Source: a virus. Taken from it: a stretch of 26,231 nt of DNA. The DNA lies in IMG/VR virus record IMGVR_UViG_3300027810_000054, positions 1 to 26,231 of that record; one strand, 5' to 3'. The translations under genes and the position numbers were made by a program. Below the pieces are notes generated by a model, which worked only from the letters and a program-made list of their open reading frames with translations, made no database searches and was not told the DNA's origin. Shown here piece by piece: positions 8,094 through 14,581 of the stretch (position 1 is its first letter; each line of letters starts with the position of its first letter).

Positions 8094-9053
8094 ATGTATA
8101 ACATAGAATTAAATCCTAGTCGGAATCATATATCTTTTCACAACTCCAAAGTTGCGGAAGCGTTACCTGATTTCTATGATAGTGAGTATCCATTATTCGT
8201 CAAGTTCTTAGAGACTTATTATGACTATATGGACGGAGACGCTAACGGATCTTTTTCTAGATTAATACGTGATCTGTTTCATTCTCGTGATATATCTTCC
8301 TTAAAATCTTCTATAGACAATTCCGGTAATCCGATACACAACGAGTTTCTTGATTCAGTATTAGAAGAGATAGGTGACGGACTAGAGTCGTCCTCCTTCT
8401 ATAACAACCCTAGGATGATGACTCGTCTGATCGCAGACTTCTATCGTTCTAAGGGTACCCAGATATCTGCCGAACAGTTCTTCAAAGCATTCTATAATGA
8501 AGATGTTGAAGTAACTTACCCAAAGAAAAATATCTTCATACTGAATGATAAATTAGGCGGTTCTCTAGTAGGCCCAGATTCATTACATTATATCCAAGAC
8601 AATAAGAGATACCAGATATTTTCAGTTCTTTTGAAAACAGGTATACCCTTTAACGACTATGAAGAATTATATAGGAAGATGGTTCACCCTGCTGGATTCC
8701 ATCTAGCAGCAGACGTAGTAGTCCAAGGATTGGCGGAAATTAATGTTCGTGCTGGATTGACCACAGATCCACTTGCGGTACCAGAAGCTCCACTACAACT
8801 GGTCGCTCTAGCTTCACCGTTCGTTGCTCCACTATTTACCTTACTGACAATGAAAAGTACGGTTCCGGTAGACTCAACATTCGCCGTCAGTTCTGCGAAA
8901 ACCCTCGAGCAGTATCAGTACATGCCTCTAAGTAGATTGAATGATATTCACGGCACTGTTGCTAATTGGGTGTCACCGGCCTCGGTAACTATGGACAACG
9001 ACAACGTCTTAATGTCCGATACCTCTTATCGGGAGGATGCTGATGAAGAATAA
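8094..9053 (+). CDS. Baseplate-associated structural protein in the gp7 position
   Basis: The 319-residue protein matches a structural family that I recall from marine T4-like phages, in which a short N-terminal domain precedes or replaces part of wedge protein gp7. Landmarks are FVKFLETYYDYMDGD (about 35-49), SLIRDL-like RLIRDLFHSRDISSL (about 57-71), IADFYRSKGTQISAEQFFKA (about 113-132), then VEVTYPKKNIF and a MVHPAGFHL motif near residue 200. T4 gp7 exceeds 1,000 residues, so this would be a reduced counterpart. The last 100 residues are Pro/Ala/Val-rich and end in an acidic tail. It closes the gp25-gp6 block; the next gene belongs to the fibre module and has its own promoter. A gp7 identity is not shown. 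Confidence 0.6.
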   Translation: MYNIELNPSRNHISFHNSKVAEALPDFYDSEYPLFVKFLETYYDYMDGDANGSFSRLIRDLFHSRDISSLKSSIDNSGNPIHNEFLDSVLEEIGDGLESSSFYNNPRMMTRLIADFYRSKGTQISAEQFFKAFYNEDVEVTYPKKNIFILNDKLGGSLVGPDSLHYIQDNKRYQIFSVLLKTGIPFNDYEELYRKMVHPAGFHLAADVVVQGLAEINVRAGLTTDPLAVPEAPLQLVALASPFVAPLFTLLTMKSTVPVDSTFAVSSAKTLEQYQYMPLSRLNDIHGTVANWVSPASVTMDNDNVLMSDTSYREDADEE

Positions 9054-9091
9054 AGCGTTATTGGTAACCCAGCGACAACCAAATTAATATT

Positions 9092-9134
9092 AACCCCTTG
9101 ACAAAATTGTTATAAATAGTATAATAGAACGGTA
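9092..9134. repeat. 43-bp direct repeat, left copy
   Basis: This copy matches 23299-23341 at 42 of 43 positions; the only mismatch is C at 9097 against T at 23304. It contains the composite promoter and sits at the left edge of the fibre module. Identity stops abruptly on both sides. Confidence 0.95.
9098..9125 (+). promoter_or_regulatory. Composite sigma70-like and late promoter, left copy
   Basis: TTGACA (9098-9103) and TATAAT (9120-9125) are separated by 16 nt, a consensus-like sigma70 pair. Inside the spacer lies the T4-type late octamer TATAAATA (9111-9118). The element starts 74 nt before the first fibre gene. The two readings would start transcription about 9 nt apart. The TATAAT may simply be part of the extended late motif, but the consensus TTGACA at workable spacing is unlikely to be chance when it is kept in both copies. 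Confidence 0.8.
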
Positions 9135-9171
9135 AGGTAATAAAACCAAATGCGAATTTTAGGAAAATGCA

Positions 9172-11256
9172 ATGACTAGACAAATCATAGGTACGGGCGC
9201 AGCCGCAAATAATAATGGCGGTGATACTCTACGAGCAGCTGGTAATAAGATCAATGATAATTTTAGTGAACTATATACCCTTATTCAGTTAAATAACGGT
9301 GTTCTTGTAGATAGTGGCGTTGCTATTACACTTGACGACATTACCAATTTATTTGCTGACGGCACGTTTACTGACTCTGATCTTGCAATTAGAGTAACGG
9401 ATAACGACAGTGATATCGTCAGCATTTTAGCACAACTTAACACTATTCAAATAGACTCTGATCTTTCGGATAGAGTAACGGATAACGAAAGCGATATCGT
9501 CAGTATTTTATCGCAACTTAACGCTATCGATAGCGATGCTGTCAACGCGGAAACCTATACTTTAACACGCGACATATTTACTGGTGATGGTTCTACAGCA
9601 ACCTTTACTTTAGCTGATAGCGCGTATGATCCAGCAATGCTCAATGTTGTTATTGATGGATTAATGCAAGATGTAAGTTCATACAGCCTTTCTAATGGTA
9701 CGTCATTAATCTTTTCTGAAACACCGCCTCTTAGTTCTAGTATTGAGGTTAGAGGATTTTTACAAGAACTCTCAGCAGGCGAAACAGCACATACTTTATC
9801 ACATGACACATTTACTGGTGATGGTTCTGCAACTACATTTACTTTAGCTCAGAGTGTTACTGCGGCATCATTGCTCAATGTTGTTGTTGACGGACATATA
9901 CAAGATGTTAATTCATACACCGTTAATGGTACGTCATTAATCTTTTCTGAAGCTCCTCCTCTTAGTTCTAGTATTGATGTTAGAGGATTTATGACAAAGG
10001 CATTTTCAGTCGTTGGAAGTGGATCATCTGAAACCCCATATACTTTAACACGTGACACATTTACTGGTACTGGTGCTGCAACCACCTTTATTTTAGCTGA
10101 GGGTGTGACTGATCCATCAATGCTTATTGTTATCATTGACGGATTTATGCAAGATGTAAGTTCATACACCGTTGCTGACACGTCATTAATCTTTTCTGAA
10201 GCTCCCCCGTTTAATTCTAGTATTGAGGTTAGAGGATTTATAACAAAGGAAGTTTCAGTAAATACTAATCTTATGTCTAGTAGTTTCGTGGCAGACGGAA
10301 TTGTCTCATCATTTACTCTTAGCACTGCTGCGGTAAAGCAGAACACTTTTGTGTATATTGATGGAGTTTACCAATTTAAAGATACGTATTCTGTAGCAGA
10401 CACTTTACTTACACTTTCTGGCATTCCTCCGGTGATGTCTGGGATTGAAGTACTTTCTATAGGAGCAGCATACTCTACGAGTCAGGTTGTCGTCCCTACT
10501 GAATTAACCAGTAGTGAGTTAACAGGGGACGGTTCCACTACAGCGTTTACTCTTAGCGCTCCTGCTGTAAAAAATAATACTTTTGTTTACATTAACGGAG
10601 TATATCAGTTTAAAAGTACGTACTCAGTAGTAGGCGATACTCTTACTTTTTCTGAGGCTCCTCCTCTTAATGTTGATATTGAGGTTATGGTTGCTGGATT
10701 TACCTTAAGCCAAATTAGTGTTATCGATGATGCCTCAGTTACTACATCTAAGATAGCAGATTCTAATGTAACCGCAGCTAAGATAGCAAGTAACGCCGTA
10801 ACCACTGGTAAGATAGCAAGTAATGCCGTAACCACTGGTAAGATAGCAGGCACTGCCGTAACCACAGCTAAGATTGCAGATGCTAATGTAACAACTGTCA
10901 AGATTGCAGATGATGCAATAACCACAGATAAGGTAGCAGATGGTGCCATTACTTCTGCCAAGTTAGGTGCAGGGGTAGGTGGAGCATACAATGATTTTGT
11001 TATTAAAACAACTGCATACACAGCAGTCACTAGAGACCAGATAATTGTCAATTCTAGTAGTGCTGTAACTATCACTCTTCCTATAACCCCATCATCGGGC
11101 AACGTAGTGTTCATTAAGAACGCTGGTACTGGTGAAGTAACGGTTGGTAGGAATGGGTCAAACATTAATTCAACGGCAGACGATGGTACTCTAGCGGCAG
11201 ACGCTGGTGCATCTCTGGTCTATGTTGACGGAACAATAGGCTGGAAGGAACTTTAA
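9172..11256 (+). CDS. Repeat-rich tail fibre protein
   Basis: The 694-residue protein has a modular fibre layout. Residues 1-45 (TRQIIGTGAAANNNGGDTLR, then NKINDNFSELY) form an N-terminal domain recurrent in marine myovirus fibres, probably for attachment or trimerisation. Two coil units follow (RVTDNDSDIVSIL and RVTDNESDIVSIL). Five beta-rich units of about 75-80 residues start near 129, 208, 290, 372 and 450, with patterns FTGDGSTATFTL, IDGLMQDV and SLIFSEAPPLSSSIEVRGF. Next come tandem 10-residue units of the TTxKIADxAV type (about 523-600) and a C-terminal strand-rich domain ending GTIGWKEL. It is the first gene behind the composite promoter. AGGA 7 nt upstream fits ATG 9172. No enzymatic motif was seen, so it is probably a stalk or a connector for adhesins. 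Confidence 0.8.
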   Translation: MTRQIIGTGAAANNNGGDTLRAAGNKINDNFSELYTLIQLNNGVLVDSGVAITLDDITNLFADGTFTDSDLAIRVTDNDSDIVSILAQLNTIQIDSDLSDRVTDNESDIVSILSQLNAIDSDAVNAETYTLTRDIFTGDGSTATFTLADSAYDPAMLNVVIDGLMQDVSSYSLSNGTSLIFSETPPLSSSIEVRGFLQELSAGETAHTLSHDTFTGDGSATTFTLAQSVTAASLLNVVVDGHIQDVNSYTVNGTSLIFSEAPPLSSSIDVRGFMTKAFSVVGSGSSETPYTLTRDTFTGTGAATTFILAEGVTDPSMLIVIIDGFMQDVSSYTVADTSLIFSEAPPFNSSIEVRGFITKEVSVNTNLMSSSFVADGIVSSFTLSTAAVKQNTFVYIDGVYQFKDTYSVADTLLTLSGIPPVMSGIEVLSIGAAYSTSQVVVPTELTSSELTGDGSTTAFTLSAPAVKNNTFVYINGVYQFKSTYSVVGDTLTFSEAPPLNVDIEVMVAGFTLSQISVIDDASVTTSKIADSNVTAAKIASNAVTTGKIASNAVTTGKIAGTAVTTAKIADANVTTVKIADDAITTDKVADGAITSAKLGAGVGGAYNDFVIKTTAYTAVTRDQIIVNSSSAVTITLPITPSSGNVVFIKNAGTGEVTVGRNGSNINSTADDGTLAADAGASLVYVDGTIGWKEL
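10738..10970 (+). repeat. Tandem 30-bp coding repeats in the fibre gene
   Basis: About seven to eight in-frame 30-nt units encode degenerate TT(A/G/S)KIA(D/S)(N/D)AV decapeptides. Neighbouring units near 10799-10860 are nearly identical in DNA, with ACCACTGGTAAGATAGCA recurring exactly. Such units are common in phage fibre stalks, and their number can change by slippage or unequal recombination. Confidence 0.85.
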
Positions 11257-12009
11257 ATGGCTATTATATTAGGTGGTGGTTCGGGCGGTGGCGGTGGACT
11301 TCCCGTAAACATAGCATTAACGGAATCTCAAACATGGAATCCTCCTGTTGATGGAACTATCCGCATCCACGTTGTAGGTGGCGGTGGCGGTGGCGCTGGG
11401 TATAACGATACCCGATACGGCGGCGGCGGAGGCGGCTATTGCCAACTGAACTCTTTAGCTGTTACAACTTCTGATTCATTTGTAGTTATGATAGGTTATG
11501 GTGGTGGCGGCGGCAGTCAGGGCGGAGCGGCAGGTGGTACTAGTTCCGTAGCATCCACAGGTTTACTTTTAAGAGCTTTTGGTGGCGGGGCAGGTGGTTC
11601 ATCTGCTCCTACAGGAGGGGTTTGTACAGGTGGGGACTATAACTATCAAGGACAGGTAGGAACGTCGTATGGTGGAGGGGGTGTTATGGTACACGGAACA
11701 AACCCTGCCGCAGGGCCAGGCGTTTCCGGTGGTGGTGGCGACTGTGACTCGATGGGCGATGTTTCGTTATCTGGTCATGGACTGCTGATTGGCGGCCGTG
11801 GTGGAGATCTAAGTTCAGGGGCATCAAATCACGGAGAATTTTTAGCAGGGGGTGGTTTAAATCAAAAATCTGATTCAAGTTACTTTACGGTTGGCGGAAA
11901 AGGAGGAGTTGGCGGTGGCGGTGGCCCTGCTAAAAATAGCACCAATTATCGTGCCTACGGTGGGACTGGCGGTGACGGCATTGTAGTTATCCAGTACTTA
12001 CCCTCTTAA
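11257..12009 (+). CDS. Glycine-rich fibre-tip adhesin-like protein
   Basis: The 250-residue protein starts MAIILGGGSGGGGG and carries repeated Gly-rich blocks (HVVGGGGGGAG, YGGGGGGY, GYGGGGGSQGG, GGKGGVGGGGG) separated by short, varied segments, ending DGIVVIQYL. W-N-P-P-V-D-G-T-I-R-I-H (about 28-39) followed by the first Gly block is the opening of the glycine-rich domain known from phage tail proteins. In T4-type adhesins of the gp38 kind (for example phage S16), Gly motifs stack as polyglycine-II helices and present receptor-binding loops. That structure is an inference here. The start codon follows the previous stop directly, with AAGGAA as ribosome binding site. The first seven residues are identical to those of the long fibre at 12318. 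Confidence 0.75.
   Translation: MAIILGGGSGGGGGLPVNIALTESQTWNPPVDGTIRIHVVGGGGGGAGYNDTRYGGGGGGYCQLNSLAVTTSDSFVVMIGYGGGGGSQGGAAGGTSSVASTGLLLRAFGGGAGGSSAPTGGVCTGGDYNYQGQVGTSYGGGGVMVHGTNPAAGPGVSGGGGDCDSMGDVSLSGHGLLIGGRGGDLSSGASNHGEFLAGGGLNQKSDSSYFTVGGKGGVGGGGGPAKNSTNYRAYGGTGGDGIVVIQYLPS
11258..11278. repeat. 21-bp direct repeat encoding the MAIILGG tag, copy 1
   Basis: Bases 11258-11278 are identical to 12319-12339. They cover the first seven codons of two adjacent fibre genes apart from the first base (ATG here, GTG there). This suggests duplication or recombination at gene starts. Confidence 0.85.
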
Positions 12010-12019
12010 GGAGAATTAA

Positions 12020-12316
12020 ATGTATTATAATATAAAAGATGCGGATGGCAACATTACAAATACCATCAAATCTAATTTAGAGTTTGTTGAAGCTAACTTT
12101 GAACACTTTGAACTCTACGTCGCACCTACACTTGTAGAGCCTACAGCAGAAGAGAGTGAGCGTGAGTGGCGTGATGCAGAACTATCTCGTACTGACATAT
12201 CCGCTACAGTTTCTGACTACCCTAACGCAGACGCTTACATTTTGTATAGAGAGGCCCTTAGAGAATGGCCTGCAACTTCAGATTTCCCAACAACCAGGCC
12301 AACTATAGGAGAATAA
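12020..12316 (+). CDS. Tail fibre assembly chaperone-like protein, copy 1
   Basis: The 98-residue protein has an N-terminal part (MYYNIKDADGNITNTIKSN) typical of small fibre-assembly proteins. Its C-terminal half has the Phage_tail_APC-like pattern: EREWRDAELSRTDISATVSD, then ILYREALREWP and FPTTRP (about residues 53-95). Such proteins help fibre or adhesin proteins fold and trimerise and are normally encoded next to the fibre they serve. Here it lies between the glycine-rich adhesin and the long fibre at 12318, both with the MAIILGG tag. AGGAG 6 nt before ATG 12020 is a strong ribosome binding site. The C-terminal half is paralogous to the 66-residue protein at 14379. Chaperone function is inferred from family and place. 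Confidence 0.7.
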   Translation: MYYNIKDADGNITNTIKSNLEFVEANFEHFELYVAPTLVEPTAEESEREWRDAELSRTDISATVSDYPNADAYILYREALREWPATSDFPTTRPTIGE

Positions 12317-12317
12317 A

Positions 12318-14174
12318 GTGGCTATTATATTAGGTGGTGCCGGTGGCGGTGGTGGAGCTAACATCCCGTATAAAGGTTCAACAGCAGAGGTAAGCTATCT
12401 GCCAGTAACTCAAGGTTCACTTAGAAAACTTGATGGTACTGGAAAGATAATTCCAGATTCGCCTGTGGTAACTGACAATCAAGGTGCTAAATTTAATAAC
12501 ACCACGATTGCATCAGATAATGGATGGACACAGTCTATTGGTCTTCCCGTCTATAGCGGCGGTAAGCTTGAAGAAACTATGATTAACGGAAACACATTAC
12601 ATATTAGCAGTGTATATACTAATAACTCTGCTGTTTCTATTATTTTTACGGTGCGTAACTCTAATAATGAGCAGCTTTCTTATCACAACCCCGTTAATAC
12701 TAACAACTTTCGATACCAACAAAGGGTTTCTTTACAGGCTGCTGGTGAGGACAGTCAATATTACTTGTTCTGTTGTTTTATACAGGGAATTAACTCCAGT
12801 CAAAATAATGGCGACCAATACGCTCTTATTGTAAAAGTAGCTAAGTCTGATAATACAATTAGTTCATCCACATTCTTTGCTGACCAAATTAATAATAATG
12901 CTACAGCTACTTATAGCGGTTATGGCGCTCCACGCATGGACTTAGCAAGAAATAAGTCTGTGTATTGTAATCAAAGATTGACCAATGTTAACAACTCAAC
13001 AACCAACGGTACTTTAACAATAGCTACCGGCACTCTTGATAGTAATTATAATCCCACTCAGGTAACAACTTCAACAATTACTGGCGTTCTCCAGTATGCG
13101 AATGTAGAGCTTGATAAATACGACGATGCAAGCGGAAACTTCTTACTCATGTATTGCACTAGCACTACTGCGTTAGTGTTTAAGAAAATTTTAGTAGCAG
13201 CTGATGGGTCACACACAGTAACGGACGTAACTCCATCTGGCCTTACTTTAGGAACTTCGACAACTAGTATAAGAGCCGACCACAGCAGACTCATATTATC
13301 AGAAGTTCTGGGAAAATATCTCTTAGCTTTTATTTATGCTGGCTATCGAGTACACTATCAAAAGCTGTCTTACAATGGTACAGCAATAACTGTTAGTGCG
13401 TTTCAGTTTTATAATACAGGAAGCACAGCCTCTGCTAATTATATTTTTAGAGTTTCAGGTTCTAGTTTTACTAGTACAACAAATGGAAGCCATTGGTTTT
13501 ATAGGCACGCTGAAGATAAAGTGTATGTGACCCCAGTAGGAACTCATAGTAATTGGTCATCCTACACTGTAGGTGCGGCGTGGACTTTAGGTTCTGGTAA
13601 TGTTACTAATACCGCCGTTGAAACAGGCGTATTTGCTGCGGTGTCTGGTCTGTCTCCCACAGAAATTTCAATAATGTCGCTGTCAAGTGCCGGTATTATA
13701 AGCGCACGAATAGACCCCACTGATAATACTAATAGTTTTACGCAAGCAGTAACAACTCAAATTTTTAGTACTCTTGGAAATACAAAGCAAAATATAGCCT
13801 ACGTTAGACAAGATGGAAATGTTGGCGATACAGTAAATATTTCTCTAATCGAGGGCGTAACTTCAAGTGACTCATTGAGTTCAACTTACTTTTTAAATAA
13901 AGAAGATTTTTATTATCCTCTTACTACTATTCCGGGCGGCAGTAATAGTGTCATTAAAAGTATTCAGCGAGGAAATAATTATTTCGGGTCAACTGGAAAT
14001 ATCACTATATCCGCTGTTGATGTTACTAAAAGTTTTATTAACTATCATACGTGGGCTAATACTTCATATTATCCCGCTCACGGACAGTTAACACTGGTAA
14101 ACGCAACAACGCTGACTTTTAGTTGGATTGCTGCTAACAATTACGTACAGTGGGAGGTAATAGAATATGTATAA
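12318..14174 (+). CDS. Long tail fibre/adhesin with MAIILGG tag
   Basis: The 618-residue protein begins at GTG 12318, with AGGAG at 12307-12311 six bases upstream, and reads MAIILGGAGGGGGAN, sharing its tag with the preceding glycine-rich protein. Residues 20-50 (SYLPVTQGSLRKLDGTGKI) look like a collar. The rest is Ser/Thr/Asn-rich beta sequence with loosely repeating strands (GNFLLMYCTS, GKYLLAFIYAG, and many TxTxTG turns), suggestive of propeller-like blades; this is a guess from spacing alone. The C-terminus (AHGQLTLVNATTLTFSWIAA) may be a small tip domain. No catalytic signature was found. Its 3' end overlaps the next gene by 8 bases. It is probably a receptor-binding fibre served by one or both neighbouring chaperone-like proteins. 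Confidence 0.7.
   Translation: MAIILGGAGGGGGANIPYKGSTAEVSYLPVTQGSLRKLDGTGKIIPDSPVVTDNQGAKFNNTTIASDNGWTQSIGLPVYSGGKLEETMINGNTLHISSVYTNNSAVSIIFTVRNSNNEQLSYHNPVNTNNFRYQQRVSLQAAGEDSQYYLFCCFIQGINSSQNNGDQYALIVKVAKSDNTISSSTFFADQINNNATATYSGYGAPRMDLARNKSVYCNQRLTNVNNSTTNGTLTIATGTLDSNYNPTQVTTSTITGVLQYANVELDKYDDASGNFLLMYCTSTTALVFKKILVAADGSHTVTDVTPSGLTLGTSTTSIRADHSRLILSEVLGKYLLAFIYAGYRVHYQKLSYNGTAITVSAFQFYNTGSTASANYIFRVSGSSFTSTTNGSHWFYRHAEDKVYVTPVGTHSNWSSYTVGAAWTLGSGNVTNTAVETGVFAAVSGLSPTEISIMSLSSAGIISARIDPTDNTNSFTQAVTTQIFSTLGNTKQNIAYVRQDGNVGDTVNISLIEGVTSSDSLSSTYFLNKEDFYYPLTTIPGGSNSVIKSIQRGNNYFGSTGNITISAVDVTKSFINYHTWANTSYYPAHGQLTLVNATTLTFSWIAANNYVQWEVIEYV
12319..12339. repeat. 21-bp direct repeat encoding the MAIILGG tag, copy 2
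   Basis: Identical to 11258-11278; see that entry. The gene start here is GTG instead of ATG. Confidence 0.85.
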
Positions 14175-14382
14175 TTATATTGAAGTAATAAACCAAAACT
14201 GGGTAGACGATACATTTAATGTTGAAAGCCACCCTACTATTGTTGGGACAAAGCAACTTAGCGGTAAAATTACTGCGGATAATCACGTTCTTTTTAGTGG
14301 CGGTGAATTAGGTAAAATATTTATTGATGGTGTTATGTACAGCGACCCATCAGAAATACCAGAAGAAGGAGAAGGCGAATGA
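14167..14382 (+). CDS. Small protein of unknown function in the fibre module
   Basis: The 71-residue protein starts MYNYIEVINQNWVDDTFN and ends in an acidic tail (EIPEEGEGE). A central Gly-rich segment (SGGELGKIFIDGVMY) looks like a beta-turn. I recognise no family. The strong GGGAGG at 14152-14157, 9 nt before the ATG, and the ATGA overlap with the next gene support real translation. It may correspond to the N-terminal part of a two-part fibre-assembly chaperone whose second half is the next gene; copy 1 (12020) has both parts in one chain. Sequence similarity between its N-terminus and that of copy 1 is too low to claim. Confidence 0.6.
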   Translation: MYNYIEVINQNWVDDTFNVESHPTIVGTKQLSGKITADNHVLFSGGELGKIFIDGVMYSDPSEIPEEGEGE

Positions 14383-14579
14383 GTTGGACTATAGCAGATA
14401 ATCAAGACGCTAATTCAGAAGCACTTGCAAAAGCGTGGAGAGACTCAGAACTAGAAGCTACTGACTTTATAGCACCTTTGTTTGACCATCCACAACGCGA
14501 TGCACACATAATTTACAGGGAAGCGCTCAGGCAATGGCCGAGTACAGAAGACTTCCCAATTACACGACCGGAACTATAG
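14379..14579 (+). CDS. Tail fibre assembly chaperone-like protein, copy 2 (short)
   Basis: The 66-residue protein contains AWRDSELEATDFIAPLFDHP, IIYREALRQWP and FPITRPEL (about residues 19-66), the same pattern as the C-terminal half of the protein at 12020 and similar to Phage_tail_APC. It lies directly before the first pectin-lyase-fold spike and after the long fibre, so it could serve either. The start overlaps the preceding stop as ATGA, with AAGG upstream. It may work with the 71-residue protein as a split version of the 98-residue copy. Confidence 0.7.
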   Translation: MSWTIADNQDANSEALAKAWRDSELEATDFIAPLFDHPQRDAHIIYREALRQWPSTEDFPITRPEL

Positions 14580-14581
14580 GC

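Noticed and set aside
9061-9082. Possible hairpin TTGGT...ACCAA before the fibre promoter
   Set aside because: A 5-bp stem with a 12-nt loop and no T run follows; no terminator support.
9150-9179. Nine-codon frame in the leader of the first fibre gene
   Set aside because: No ribosome binding site of its own and no resemblance to a known leader peptide; it runs out of frame into the fibre start.
9849-10346. Open frame of 165 residues on the minus strand
   Set aside because: It is antisense to the repeat-rich fibre gene and mirrors its repeat units; no ribosome binding site or family resemblance. The same applies to the minus-strand frames at 9555-9809 and 10605-11165.
10738-10970. CRISPR-like appearance of regularly spaced repeats
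   Set aside because: The repeats are directly adjacent, in frame and protein-coding, with no unique spacers between them.
14534-14581. Upstream ATG extending spike 1 by 16 residues
   Set aside because: It overlaps the chaperone-like gene by 46 bases in another frame, and the extension is absent from the four other tagged proteins, whose tags align with ATG 14582.
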